DNA of 64,000 nucleotides from contig NZ_JAGINW010000001.1 in assembly GCF_017876405.1 (NCBI RefSeq), positions 2,803,203 to 2,867,202 of the forward strand, written 5' to 3'. The DNA is from Kibdelosporangium banguiense. Lineage in GTDB: Bacteria; Actinomycetota; Actinomycetes; Mycobacteriales; Pseudonocardiaceae. A program made the translations under genes and the position numbers. A model generated the notes under the pieces. The model saw only the letters and a list, made by a program, of their open reading frames with translations, did not search any database and had not been told where the DNA came from. Below, piece by piece: positions 25,945 through 34,692 of the stretch. Position 1 is the stretch's first letter. Each line of letters begins with the position of its first letter.

Positions 25945-27255
25945 GTGAGCACAGGTGTTGAGCAGGTCAAGACCTCGGCCCAGTTGTTCGAACGCGCGAG
26001 CGCGGTGACCCCGGGTGGGGTGAACTCGCCGGTCCGGGCGTTCCATTCGGTCGGCGGCACCCCCCGGTTCATGGTCAAGGGCTCGGGCACGTATCTCTGG
26101 GACGCGGACGGCAACCGTTACGTGGACCTGGTCAGCTCGTGGGGCCCGATGATCCTGGGGCACGCGCACCCCGCGGTGGTCGAGGCGGTGCGGGAGGCGG
26201 CGGTCAACGGCCTGTCGTTCGGCACGCCGACCGCGGGCGAGATCGACCTGGCCGAGGAGATCATCGACCGGGTCGAGCCGGTCGAGCAGGTCCGGCTGGT
26301 CAACTCCGGCACCGAGGCCACGATGAGCGCGATCCGGCTGGCCAGGGGCTACACCGGGCGCACCAAGATCATCAAGTTTGCGGGCTGCTACCACGGGCAC
26401 GTCGACGCGCTGCTCGCCGAAGCCGGCTCCGGCGTGGCAACGCTGGGTCTGCCGACCACTCCCGGTGTCACCGGCGCGCAGGCCGAGGACACAATCGTGC
26501 TGCCGTACAACGACATCAACGCAGTGCAGGCCGCATTCGCCGAGCACGGCCAGACAATCGCGGCCGTGATCACCGAGGCCGCGGCGGGCAACATGGGCGC
26601 GATCGCCCCGCAGAACGGCTTCAACGAAGGGCTGCGCTCGCTCACCAAGCAGCACGGCGCTTTGCTGATCATCGACGAGGTGATGACCGGATTCCGTGTG
26701 TCCAGCGCGGGTTGGTACGGCCTTGAGGGCGTCGCCGGTGACCTGTACACGTTCGGCAAGGTCATGTCGGGCGGTCTGCCCGCGGCGGCATTCGGCGGGT
26801 CCCGGGAGATCATGGCTTCGCTGGCCCCATCCGGCCCCGTCTACCAGGCAGGAACCCTCTCCGGGAACCCCGTCGCGGTGGCCGCCGGGCTCGCCACCCT
26901 GCGCGCCGCGGATGCTTCCGTGTACGAGAAGCTCGATGCCAACGCGCACCGCCTCGGCGGCCTGTTCGGCGACGCCCTGACTGCAGCGGGTGTGGCACAC
27001 AGAATTCAGTACGCAGGAAACCTGATCAGCGTGTTCTTCAGCCAGGACCTGGTGACGGACTACGCGGGCGCGAAGGCCGCCGAGACGTGGCGCTTCCCGC
27101 CGTTCTTTCACGCCTTGCTCGAACACGGCGTGTACGCGCCGCCGAGCGCCTACGAAGCCTGGTTCGTCAACGCGGCTCTGGACGACGACGCGTTCGCCAT
27201 CATCGAGTCGGCGTTGTCACACGCGGCTGCCGCGGCTGCGGAGGCCGTTCAGTGA
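25945..27255 (+). CDS. hemL: glutamate-1-semialdehyde 2,1-aminomutase
   Basis: 436 residues from GTG 25945. A PLP enzyme that isomerises glutamate-1-semialdehyde (the HemA product) to 5-aminolevulinate (the HemB substrate). Markers: [64 protein letters not shown] with the PLP-contacting Asp, and [17 protein letters not shown] with the Schiff-base Lys272. Length is standard. It is not in the rex-hem operon but heads a second operon with the cytochrome c maturation genes, as in mycobacteria (Rv0524-Rv0529). The histidine phosphatase starts within its stop. Confidence 0.97.
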   Translation: MSTGVEQVKTSAQLFERASAVTPGGVNSPVRAFHSVGGTPRFMVKGSGTYLWDADGNRYVDLVSSWGPMILGHAHPAVVEAVREAAVNGLSFGTPTAGEIDLAEEIIDRVEPVEQVRLVNSGTEATMSAIRLARGYTGRTKIIKFAGCYHGHVDALLAEAGSGVATLGLPTTPGVTGAQAEDTIVLPYNDINAVQAAFAEHGQTIAAVITEAAAGNMGAIAPQNGFNEGLRSLTKQHGALLIIDEVMTGFRVSSAGWYGLEGVAGDLYTFGKVMSGGLPAAAFGGSREIMASLAPSGPVYQAGTLSGNPVAVAAGLATLRAADASVYEKLDANAHRLGGLFGDALTAAGVAHRIQYAGNLISVFFSQDLVTDYAGAKAAETWRFPPFFHALLEHGVYAPPSAYEAWFVNAALDDDAFAIIESALSHAAAAAAEAVQ

Positions 27256-27881
27256 CGCGCACGATCGTCCACATGCTGCGGCACGGCGAAGTCCACAACC
27301 CCACAGGCATTCTGTACGGCCGGCTGCCCGGCTATCACCTGTCCGACCTCGGCCGCCGTCAGGCGTTGACCGTCGCGGAGTTCCTGTCCGACCGTGACAT
27401 CACTCACGTCGTCGCGTCGCCCCTGCAGCGCGCGCAGGAGACCGCCGCCCCGATCGCCGACTCTCACCAGCTGACGTTGGCGACCGACGACCGGCTGATC
27501 GAGTCGGAGAACGTCTTCGAAGGCCAGAAAGTCGAGTTCGGCTCGGGCGCGTTGACTTCGCCCAAACACTGGAAGCACCTGACGAACCCGTTCCGCCCAT
27601 CCTGGGGCGAGGCGTACCTGATGATCGCGCACCGAATGCTCGGCGCCGTCCAGCGTGCCCGCGCCACGGCATCCGGACATGAGGCCGTCTGTGTGTCCCA
27701 CCAGCTGCCGATCTGGACTCTGCGCCGTTTCCTTGAAGGCAAACGGATGTGGCACGACCCCCGGAACCGTGAATGCTCGCTGGCCTCGTTGACCTCCCTG
27801 GAGTTCGAGGACGAACGACTCGTCCGGATCAACTACCAGGAACCCGCCGGAGCCTCCGACCCGAAGGTGACCGGCGCGTGA
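27252..27881 (+). CDS. histidine phosphatase family protein (phosphoglycerate-mutase-like)
   Basis: 209 residues from GTG 27252, overlapping hemL (GTGA). The phosphohistidine motif is [20 protein letters not shown]; supporting residues are [15 protein letters not shown], a Glu-containing [12 protein letters not shown], and the second His in [18 protein letters not shown]. The LRHGxxHNP variant differs from the RHG-T/E-T of true mutases, so a phosphatase role is likely. The gene is always found between hemL and the resA-like gene in related actinobacteria (Rv0525 position); its link to haem or cytochrome biogenesis is unexplained. Confidence 0.92.
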   Translation: MTRTIVHMLRHGEVHNPTGILYGRLPGYHLSDLGRRQALTVAEFLSDRDITHVVASPLQRAQETAAPIADSHQLTLATDDRLIESENVFEGQKVEFGSGALTSPKHWKHLTNPFRPSWGEAYLMIAHRMLGAVQRARATASGHEAVCVSHQLPIWTLRRFLEGKRMWHDPRNRECSLASLTSLEFEDERLVRINYQEPAGASDPKVTGA

Positions 27882-28450
27882 AAAAGCTCCTCCTCGTACT
27901 CACCCTCGTCCTGGCAGGCTGCTCAACAGGAACCGACGCCGTGGTCCGCGGCACCGAATTCGACTTCGTCGCCCCCGACGGAAAACTCGAAATCACCTAC
28001 ACCGGCGCCGACCGCAAAAAGCTGGGCGAGATGACCGGCGAAAGCCTGATGGAACCCGGCAAACAGATCAAACTGTCGGACTACGCGGGCAAAGTCGTCG
28101 TCCTGAACATCTGGGGAGCCTGGTGCGGCCCCTGCCGCGCCGAAGCCCCCGAACTGCAGAAGCTCTACGACGCCAACAAAGACGCGGGCCTGCAGGTCCT
28201 CGGCATAGACGTCCGCGACGACATCCGCAGCCAGCCCGAAGACTTCATGCGCAACTACAAGCTCACGTACCCCTCGATCTACGACCCGGGCGGCCGCTCC
28301 CTGCTCACCCTCAAGGGCTACCCAAGAAACGCCGTCCCCAGCACGATCATCCTCGACCGCCAGCACCGCGTGGCCGCCGTGCACCTGATCGCCACCCTCG
28401 CCACCGACCTCGACCCCATGGTCAAGGACCTGCTTGCCGAGAAGGGGTAG
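27878..28450 (+). CDS. ResA/TlpA-like thiol-disulfide lipoprotein
   Basis: 190 residues from GTG 27878, overlapping the previous stop. A lipoprotein signal ends in LAGC with Cys15, so the protein is tethered outside the membrane. The thioredoxin fold has VVVLNIWGAWCGPCRAEAP (Cys83-Cys86), LQVLGIDVRDD and the cis-Pro segment AVPSTIILDR. It would reduce the haem-binding cysteines of apocytochrome c, receiving electrons from CcdA encoded next. Corresponds to mycobacterial Rv0526. Confidence 0.94.
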   Translation: MKKLLLVLTLVLAGCSTGTDAVVRGTEFDFVAPDGKLEITYTGADRKKLGEMTGESLMEPGKQIKLSDYAGKVVVLNIWGAWCGPCRAEAPELQKLYDANKDAGLQVLGIDVRDDIRSQPEDFMRNYKLTYPSIYDPGGRSLLTLKGYPRNAVPSTIILDRQHRVAAVHLIATLATDLDPMVKDLLAEKG

Positions 28451-28532
28451 ACCTGCGGTTTTACCTGGCACGGGACCTTGGTCCTGGGTGCCGGTAGCAG
28501 GTCACACCGGTGTACTGCCTACCCTCTGAAGG

Positions 28533-29303
28533 GTGAATCCGACCGAGATCGCGATGTCGGGGCCCTTGCTGCTGGCCAGCGGGCTGGCTCTGCTCGCGGG
28601 CATGATCTCGTTCGCCTCGCCCTGTGTGGTTCCGCTTGTGCCTGGTTACCTGGCTTATCTGGCGGCGTTGGTGGGGGCGGACGCGCCTGCGGTCGGCACT
28701 GACGAGCAGCCCAAACGGGGGAAGTACCGGGTTGTCGGTGCGGTCGGGCTGTTTGTGCTTGGGTTCACTGTCGTCTTCACGATCGGGGTCGGCAGTCTGG
28801 TTTGGCTGTCGGACCAATTGGTGGTCAACCAGGACTGGCTGCAGCGGGCCGGCGGCCTGGTGATGATCGTGATGGCGATGGTCTTCGTCGGGCTGGTGCC
28901 CAGGTTGCAGAAGGACGTCCGCATCCACCGGCTGCCGCGGGGCGGCCTGATCAGTGCGCCGATCATGGGTGCGATCTTCGGGTTGGGCTGGACGCCGTGC
29001 ATCGGGCCGACGCTGTCCGGCGTGCTCACCATCGCGGCGAGCACGGGTGGGTCAGGTGCGCGTGGTGTGCTGCTTGTGCTGATCTACTGTCTCGGGCTGG
29101 GGGTTCCGTTCCTGCTGATCGCGCTGGGGGCGCGGTGGGCTGTGCGGGCGACGGGCTGGCTGCGCCGCAACGGCCGTAAGGTGCAGATCTTCGGTGGGGC
29201 GATGATGTTCGCGGTCGGCGTGCTGCTGATCACCGGGCTTTGGGGCGAGTTCATTTCGTGGATTCGGTACGCGTTCGTCAGCAACGCGGTGTTGCCGCTG
29301 TGA
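28533..29303 (+). CDS. ccdA: cytochrome c biogenesis protein CcdA
   Basis: 256 residues from GTG 28533 (ATG 28554 is a later in-frame option). A six-helix membrane protein that passes reducing equivalents from cytoplasmic thioredoxin to extracytoplasmic thiol proteins. The two redox cysteines are seen as Cys31 in FASPCVVPLVPGYLAYLAAL and Cys156 in GLGWTPCIGPTLSGVL, each in the expected proline-flanked setting. It follows the resA-like gene by 82 bases; this gap contains no clear terminator. It overlaps resB by four bases. Confidence 0.95.
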   Translation: MNPTEIAMSGPLLLASGLALLAGMISFASPCVVPLVPGYLAYLAALVGADAPAVGTDEQPKRGKYRVVGAVGLFVLGFTVVFTIGVGSLVWLSDQLVVNQDWLQRAGGLVMIVMAMVFVGLVPRLQKDVRIHRLPRGGLISAPIMGAIFGLGWTPCIGPTLSGVLTIAASTGGSGARGVLLVLIYCLGLGVPFLLIALGARWAVRATGWLRRNGRKVQIFGGAMMFAVGVLLITGLWGEFISWIRYAFVSNAVLPL

Positions 29304-30832
29304 TTCCGTTCCTGCGCAACACGTGGCGTGGTCTGACGTCGATGCGGACCGCGCTCATCCTGCTTTTCCTGCTGGCGTTGGCTGCCATGCCGGGCGCGCT
29401 GTTGCCGCAGAGGTCGTTGAACGCCAACAAAGTCGCGGACTACATCGCGCAGCACGGCTGGTGGGGCGAGCTGCTCAACCGCCTGCAGTTCTACGACGTG
29501 TACGCCAGCGTCTGGTTCTCCGCGATCTACCTGCTGCTGATGATCTCGCTGGTCGGCTGCCTGCTGCCGCGAAGCGTCGAGTACTTCAAGGCCCTGAAGG
29601 CGAAGCCGGTTCTCACCCCGCGCAACCTCGGCCGCATGCCGCACCACGTCGAGTCCACTGTGCACAAGTCGCAGCAGGATGTGGTCGACGACGCGAACAA
29701 AGCGCTTCACGGCTGGCGGAAGACCGAACGCGAAGAGGAAGACGGCTCGCGGACCATCTCCGCCGAGCGCGGTTACCTCCGGGAGACCGGCAACCTCGTC
29801 TTCCACTTCGCCATGCTCGGCCTGATCGTCGCGCTCGCGATCGGCAAGATGTTCGGCTACGAGGGCCAGGTCATCGTCAAGGCCGACGGCAGCCAGGAGT
29901 TCTGCAACTCCGGCGTGCTCGGCTACGACTCGTTCCACCCGGGCCTGCGCGTCGACGGCACGGACCTGTCGCCGTTCTGCCTCAAGGTCGACAAGTTCAA
30001 CGTGAACTTCCTGCCGTCCGGGCAGCCCGACCTGTACCGCGCGGACGTGCAGTACCAGTCGGGCGCGGACCTCGACAGCGGCACGTGGGCGCAGTACGGC
30101 CTCGAAGTGAACTCGCCGCTGCGCACCGCGGGCGACCGGATCTACCTGTTGGGCCACGGCTACGCACCGATCTTCACCGTCACGTTCCCCAACGGCGAGA
30201 AGCGCACGATGGACACCCAGTGGCGGCCGTCGAACCAGACGACGATGCTGTCCGAAGGGGCGACGAAGTTTGACCCGCCGGGCATCACGGACGCGCAGGA
30301 ACGACGGACAAAACAGATAGCTGTGACGGGCCTGCTGGCCCCGACCGCGCGGATGCAGGGCTCGCTGTTGGACTCCGGCTTCCCGGATCTGCGTGACCCC
30401 GCGGTCGCGGTCGACGTGCTGCGGGGCGATCTCGGTATCGACAACGGCCGTGGTCAGTCGATCTTCACCGTCGACCAGGCGATGATCGACGACGGTCGGC
30501 TGAAGAAGGTCGCCCGGGAGAACCTCAAGCCGGGCGGTGAGATCAAGCTCGACGACGGCACGGTCGTCCGCTTCGACGGCGTGAAACGTTGGGTCTACCT
30601 GCAGGTATCGCACGACCCCACGCAGGTCTGGGTGCTCGTGTTCGCGATTTCGATCATTCTGGGGATCGGGGCGTCGCTGACGATCAAGCGGCGCCGGTTG
30701 TGGGTGCGCGTGTCCGCCACGAACGAAGGCCGTACCGTGGTCGAGGTCGGCGGGCTCGCCCGTACTGACCAGGCCGGATACGGCGAGGAATTCACAAGGC
30801 TCTCGGGTGCGGTAACCGGAGGGAAGAACTGA
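29300..30832 (+). CDS. resB: cytochrome c biogenesis protein ResB
   Basis: 510 residues from GTG 29300 in the ccdA stop. Membrane helices are at ~15-35 (TALILLFLLALAAMPGALLP), ~70-92, ~168-188 and near 450, with a large extracellular domain (~190-445) between the third and fourth. FLRNTWRGLTSMRTALIL and the early LPQRSLN are typical of System II ResB. ResB and CcsB together move haem across the membrane and attach it to CxxCH of apocytochromes. The domain includes two cysteines (FCNSGV and SPFCLKV) that could form a disulfide. CcsB follows with a one-base overlap. Confidence 0.94.
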   Translation: MIPFLRNTWRGLTSMRTALILLFLLALAAMPGALLPQRSLNANKVADYIAQHGWWGELLNRLQFYDVYASVWFSAIYLLLMISLVGCLLPRSVEYFKALKAKPVLTPRNLGRMPHHVESTVHKSQQDVVDDANKALHGWRKTEREEEDGSRTISAERGYLRETGNLVFHFAMLGLIVALAIGKMFGYEGQVIVKADGSQEFCNSGVLGYDSFHPGLRVDGTDLSPFCLKVDKFNVNFLPSGQPDLYRADVQYQSGADLDSGTWAQYGLEVNSPLRTAGDRIYLLGHGYAPIFTVTFPNGEKRTMDTQWRPSNQTTMLSEGATKFDPPGITDAQERRTKQIAVTGLLAPTARMQGSLLDSGFPDLRDPAVAVDVLRGDLGIDNGRGQSIFTVDQAMIDDGRLKKVARENLKPGGEIKLDDGTVVRFDGVKRWVYLQVSHDPTQVWVLVFAISIILGIGASLTIKRRRLWVRVSATNEGRTVVEVGGLARTDQAGYGEEFTRLSGAVTGGKN

Positions 30833-31809
30833 TGGTCAACGAGAACCTGGCCAGATTCGCCGACTGGACGTACGGCGCGGCGGTCCTGATCTACGTCTTC
30901 GCGATGGGTTTCGCCCTGATCGAGCAGGCCTTCGGCGCCAAGGCGAAAGCCAAGGCCGCGGCGGTCCGCGAACTGGCCACGGTCGGCGCTCCCGTTCTCG
31001 CTGAGCCGCTGGCTGTCAACGCGGGTGTGCAGCCGATCGGCCGGCGGCCGGAGCGCAACCGTGCGGAGCGAGTCGGGCGGATGGGCGCCGCGCTGCTGGT
31101 GCTGGGCGCTTTGCTGCACCTCACGTCGATTGTGCTGCGCGGCTTGGCTGTGCAGCGCGCGCCGTGGGGCAACATGCACGAGTACATGACCGCCGTGAGT
31201 TTTGTCGCAGTGGTCACGTGGATCGTGCTGATTCGCAAGTTCCCGATCCGGCACCTGTCGGCCTTCGTACTGCTGCCGATCGTGATCCTGATGTTCCTGG
31301 GCGGCACTGTTCTTTACTCCGACGCTGCGCCGCTGCAGCCCGCGCTGCGTTCGTACTGGCTCGTCGTGCACGTGGCGGCCGCGATCATCGCTTCCGGCCT
31401 GTTCCTGGTGCCCGGCGTGGCGAGCATCCTGTACCTGATCCGCAATCGTTATGACTACGACCAGGCGAAGTTCGTCCGGTTCGGGCCCCGGCTGCCTGAG
31501 TCGGACGTGCTCGATCGGGTGGCGTACCGAACCACGATCATCGCTTTCCCGATCTTCACCTTCGGTGTGATCTGTGGCGGAATCTGGGCGGAAGCGGCCT
31601 GGGGACGGTTCTGGGGATGGGACCCCAAGGAGACCGTCGCGTTTGTCGCCTGGGTGATTTACGCGGCCTACCTGCACTCCCGTGCCACGGCCGGGTGGCG
31701 CGGCGGCAAGGCGGCGTGGATCAACATCCTCGGTTTCTCCGCGACAGTCTTCAACCTGTTCTTTGTCAACCTGGTGACTGTCGGACTGCACTCGTACGCC
31801 AACGGATGA
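30832..31809 (+). CDS. ccsB: c-type cytochrome biogenesis protein CcsB (CcsA/ResC haem handling protein)
   Basis: 325 residues with eight or so membrane helices. The haem-binding tryptophan-rich motif WGRFWGWDPKETVAFVAW lies around residue 257 and conserved histidines are seen in MHEYMT, VVHVAAAIIASG and AAYLHSRA. It forms the haem-lyase complex with ResB. A charged loop with KAKAKAAAVREL and RRPERNRAERVGR joins helix 1 and helix 2. This is the last gene of the hemL-ccs operon. An imperfect GGGGTAACCCC hairpin just after the stop (around 31818-31832) may terminate it. Confidence 0.95.
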   Translation: MVNENLARFADWTYGAAVLIYVFAMGFALIEQAFGAKAKAKAAAVRELATVGAPVLAEPLAVNAGVQPIGRRPERNRAERVGRMGAALLVLGALLHLTSIVLRGLAVQRAPWGNMHEYMTAVSFVAVVTWIVLIRKFPIRHLSAFVLLPIVILMFLGGTVLYSDAAPLQPALRSYWLVVHVAAAIIASGLFLVPGVASILYLIRNRYDYDQAKFVRFGPRLPESDVLDRVAYRTTIIAFPIFTFGVICGGIWAEAAWGRFWGWDPKETVAFVAWVIYAAYLHSRATAGWRGGKAAWINILGFSATVFNLFFVNLVTVGLHSYANG

Positions 31810-31919
31810 CCTGTACGAAGGGGTAACCCCGTTCGACCTGCGGGCACGCCTACGACTACCGTCGCACGAGATGGTCGAGGTGGTCTCGATCCTTGATTTC
31901 CGCAGGAGGGACCCCGGCG

Positions 31920-33407
31920 GTGACTGGACGCTACGACGACTCCGCTCAGCGGCCTCCGGTCGCCTGGCAGCCGCCGGCCAGCGGGGAGAATCCCCCTGTG
32001 GACAACTCTGCCGACAACACTGCCAATGCAGCCGCCGACCAGCCGGAGCTGTACGTGGAGCCGTCGACGGACTCGCAGCCGCACCCGGCTGCACCCGAGC
32101 CGGGCGGTTCCGGCCAGCACCGCGTTCCGAGCGGTCCCTATCAGGTCCCAGGCGGTTCCGGGCCCTACCAGGTGCCCGGTGGATCCGGCCCGTACCAAGT
32201 CCCGGGCGGTTCTGGCCCGCACCAGGTTCAGGGCGGCTCAGGCCCATACCAAGTCCCTGGTGGATCCGGCGCGCATCAGGTGCCTAGCGGTCCCTATCAG
32301 GTGCCAGGCGGCTCTGGGCCGTACCAAGTGCCCGGTGGTTCTGGTCCGTACCAGGTCCAGGGTGGTTCCGGGCCGTATCCCGTGCCGCCTCAGCAGCCGC
32401 CGTTGCCGCCTGGCTACCAGTACGCGCCGCAGCCGCAGCAGCACCAACAACCACAGCAGCAGCCGTTCCCGCCGCAGCCGCAGCAGCTCCAGCACGACCT
32501 GTCGAGCTCACGGCTGATCAAGCAGGACAAGAAGAAACCCCAGTCGGGCTGGCGCAAGGCCGTCTATGTGGCCACGGGTCACCTGGTCAACATGGGCGAG
32601 AGCAATGACGATGCTCGCCGGCGCGAGCTGATCCTGCGAGTGAACCAGCCGCTGCGCGGGTGCTACAAGATCGCGATGCTGAGCCTGAAAGGCGGTGTGG
32701 GCAAGACCACGGTCACCACAACGCTCGGCTCGACCTTCTCGTCACTGCGTGGCGACCGCGTGATCGCCGTGGACGCCAACCCCGACCGTGGCACGCTCAG
32801 CCAGAAGATCCCGCTGGAGACCACCGCCACAGTGCGGCACCTGCTGCGGGACGCGAGCCGTGTGACGAAGTACAGCGACGTGCGCGCGTACACCTCGCAG
32901 GGCCCGAGCAGGCTGGAAGTGCTTGCCAGTGAGCAGGATCCGGCCGTGTCGGAGGCGTTCAGCGAGGACGACTACCGGCGCACGGTCGCGCTGCTCGAGC
33001 ACTTCTACAACATCGTCCTGACCGACTGCGGCACCGGTTTGATGCACTCGGCGATGAAGGGCGTGCTGGATATCGCCGACTCGCTGGTCATCGTGTCGTC
33101 CGGGTCGGTGGACGGCGCTCGCAGCGCATCGGCGACGTTGGACTGGCTGGACGCGCACGGCTACCGCGACCTGGTCGCCAGGTCGGTCGCCGTGATCAAC
33201 TCGGTCCGGCCGAAGTCCGGCTCGGTGGACCTGGAGAAACTGGCCGCGCACTTCGGCGCGCGATGCCGGGCGGTGTGCCAGATTCCGTTCGATCCGCACC
33301 TGGAAGAGGGTGCGGAGATCGAACTTGACCGCTTGTTGCCGGCCACCCGCCTCGCCTTGCTCGACATGGCGGCGACGGTGGCCGACGACTTCCCCAACGA
33401 CAGGTAA
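31920..33407 (+). CDS. MinD/ParA-like ATPase with N-terminal octapeptide repeats
   Basis: 495 residues from GTG 31920, nine bases after AGGAGGG. Residues ~62-155 are about eleven copies of GGSGPYQV(P/Q), followed by a Pro/Gln-rich stretch to ~190. A basic linker (SSRLIKQDKKKPQSGWRKAV) and LVNMGES lead to a deviant Walker A KGGVGKTT at ~257-264 and later MinD/ParA motifs: VIAVDANPDRGTLSQKI, NIVLTDCGTGLMHSAMKGVL and LVIVSSGSVDGARSASATLDWL. Proteins with this linker-plus-MinD arrangement occur near type VII secretion systems (EspI-like), but no esx/ecc gene is in the window. Function is unknown; a polar or membrane-associated positioning ATPase is plausible. Confidence 0.88.
   Translation: MTGRYDDSAQRPPVAWQPPASGENPPVDNSADNTANAAADQPELYVEPSTDSQPHPAAPEPGGSGQHRVPSGPYQVPGGSGPYQVPGGSGPYQVPGGSGPHQVQGGSGPYQVPGGSGAHQVPSGPYQVPGGSGPYQVPGGSGPYQVQGGSGPYPVPPQQPPLPPGYQYAPQPQQHQQPQQQPFPPQPQQLQHDLSSSRLIKQDKKKPQSGWRKAVYVATGHLVNMGESNDDARRRELILRVNQPLRGCYKIAMLSLKGGVGKTTVTTTLGSTFSSLRGDRVIAVDANPDRGTLSQKIPLETTATVRHLLRDASRVTKYSDVRAYTSQGPSRLEVLASEQDPAVSEAFSEDDYRRTVALLEHFYNIVLTDCGTGLMHSAMKGVLDIADSLVIVSSGSVDGARSASATLDWLDAHGYRDLVARSVAVINSVRPKSGSVDLEKLAAHFGARCRAVCQIPFDPHLEEGAEIELDRLLPATRLALLDMAATVADDFPNDR
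32103..32384 (+). repeat. in-gene 24-bp tandem repeat array encoding GGSGPYQVP units
   Basis: About eleven 24-base units encode an eight-residue GGSGPYQV-P/Q consensus; two variants have H for Y and two units are shortened to SGPYQVP. Nucleotide identity between units is imperfect with synonymous changes (CCCTATCAG/CCGTACCAA), so the array is old enough to have diverged while the peptide was kept, which points to selection on the protein. Confidence 0.9.
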
Positions 33408-33414
33408 GCGGCGC

Positions 33415-33603
33415 TCAGGCCGGCGGGTCCTCGCCGGCCTTCTTGTTGCGCTCGTCCAAGCCGCGCAGGAATTCCGGATCATCATCCGGGGCGATGGTGC
33501 CGCGCTCCCGGCGTGACGGCACGCCGGCTGTCTGCGCTCCGAACGCTCGCCACAGCAACACCGCGACCGTCAGCGCTCCGACCGCGGCGAGCAAATAGAG
33601 CAT
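33415..33603 (-). CDS. small single-pass membrane protein, function unknown
   Basis: 62 residues from ATG 33603, eight bases after GAGGAGG (GTG 33612 is in frame but overlaps that ribosome site). A membrane helix at residues 2-22 (LYLLAAVGALTVAVLLWRAF) is followed by a charged tail with APDDDPEFLRGLDERNKK. It converges on the MinD-like gene with only seven bases between the stops. The strong Shine-Dalgarno and the clean helix-plus-charged-tail design argue that it is real. No family recognised. Confidence 0.72.
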   Translation of the reverse strand: MLYLLAAVGALTVAVLLWRAFGAQTAGVPSRRERGTIAPDDDPEFLRGLDERNKKAGEDPPA

Positions 33604-33705
33604 TCTCGCCACCTCCTCGAGTTCCAGTACCCGAGGTTAGCCCGTTTGTCCGCCACGCGCCGCCATGGGCATACGACTGGCATACAGGCGTGACGAGTGG
33701 CCGCG

Positions 33706-33918
33706 TCACTCGCCGTGGCTGGCTTCGGTGGTCAGTTCCGCCAGCAGGGTCTTCACCTCGGACTCACGGAACCTGCGGTGCCCGCCCGGGGTCCTGATCG
33801 AGCCGATCCGGCCCGCGGTGGCCCAGCGGGTGACGGTCTTCGGGTCGACCCTGAACAGAGCCGCCACCTCACCCGGGGTGAGCAGGCGCTCGCCAACGTG
33901 GCTGATCGTGGCTGTCAC
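33706..33918 (-). CDS. bldC: BldC developmental regulator (MerR-like HTH)
   Basis: 70 residues from GTG 33918, with AGGAGG six bases upstream. LLTPGEVAALFRVDPKTVTR and WATAGRIGSIRTPGGHRRFR are almost identical to Streptomyces BldC as I remember it. The protein is only a MerR-type winged HTH with no effector domain. BldC binds cooperatively to direct repeats as head-to-tail filaments and holds back entry into development. The upstream 33919-34059 region is AT-richer than its surroundings (GAAAATTT around 33950) and probably holds its promoter. A second BldC-class HTH protein is encoded at 5.5 kb. Confidence 0.95.
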   Translation of the reverse strand: MTATISHVGERLLTPGEVAALFRVDPKTVTRWATAGRIGSIRTPGGHRRFRESEVKTLLAELTTEASHGE

Positions 33919-34059
33919 ATCTGCCTCCTAGACGCTCTCCGCCGGCGAAAATTTCCGGCGTACCGGTCGCATCGTGTCATCTCGACCATCAGGTACTCGA
34001 ACGCCTAAGCAAAGGTAAAGAGGTAGTAAGGGGCAAAACGCCCACTAAGGACACGGGGG

Positions 34060-34482
34060 CTAGGCGATGCACAGCTCGTTGCCCTCAGGGTCGGTGATGG
34101 TGACCCAGGTGTGCGGGCCCTGTTGCCCGCGGTGCTGCACCTTCGCGCCTTTCGCCACGAGCCTGGCGACTTCAGCCTCCTGCTTTTCCGACCCTACTCG
34201 CACATCGAGGTGCACCCGGTTCTTTACCGTTTTCGGCTCAGGGACGAGCTGGAAGAGGATCCGCTGACCGGACTCGGGATGCAGGATCGCTTGCCCCTCA
34301 CGCCAGACAAGCACGCCGTTGTGCGTCTTGGTCGCGGATTCGGGTGCCTGGCCCTCGTCGACCATGCGGCGGATGAATGCCTCGTCACTGGGCTGCACAT
34401 CCCAGCCCAGCGCGTCGGCCCACCATTCGGCCAGCGTGTGCGGGTCCGAACAGTCGATCACAACCTGAAAGTCGTATGCCAT
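34060..34482 (-). CDS. VOC/glyoxalase-like domain protein
   Basis: 140 residues from ATG 34482. A single vicinal-oxygen-chelate unit: FQVVIDCSDPHTLAEWWADA, LGWDV, ILFQLVPEPKTVKNRVHLDV and the closing WVTITDPEGNELCIA. This fits the actinobacterial glyoxalase-like (DUF-type VOC) proteins. Possible metal ligands are His in VHLDV and Glu in GNELCI. No substrate can be inferred; the neighbours are unrelated. It is transcribed alone on the minus strand. Confidence 0.85.
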   Translation of the reverse strand: MAYDFQVVIDCSDPHTLAEWWADALGWDVQPSDEAFIRRMVDEGQAPESATKTHNGVLVWREGQAILHPESGQRILFQLVPEPKTVKNRVHLDVRVGSEKQEAEVARLVAKGAKVQHRGQQGPHTWVTITDPEGNELCIA

Positions 34483-34532
34483 GGCGCGACCGTAGACCTA
34501 AGCACCGACAGTCCGAGCGGCTTGATCGCGCT

Positions 34533-34632
34533 GGTCGTTTGCGCCTCGCAACGCACCCGACACCGCCCCGGCAACGCCGGTTACCAGCCAACGGCGAAGG
34601 CGTCGGTCGCGCGGGGCGAGGCGCAAACGACC
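34533..34632. repeat. 17-bp perfect inverted repeat flanking 66 bases, intergenic
   Basis: GGTCGTTTGCGCCTCGC (34533-34549) is exactly reverse-complementary to 34616-34632. The 66 bases between are GC-rich and can form further short stems (GCCCCGGCAACGCCGG). It lies between the divergent glyoxalase-like and Lrp genes. It could be a mobile repeat remnant or a bidirectional regulatory structure. Confidence 0.75.
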
Positions 34633-34692
34633 GGCTCTGGCGAGCAAGCCCGCCGAGCGAAGCGAGGCCAGAAAGCATCGTAGAGTGCCCGA

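Noticed and set aside
29084..30613. A 509-codon minus-strand frame over resB
   Set aside because: Antisense to a gene with conserved membrane topology and operon coupling; no domain similarity.
32103..32384. CRISPR array or intergenic satellite
   Set aside because: The 24-bp repeats are contiguous, in frame and without spacers; they encode a peptide repeat of the MinD-like protein.
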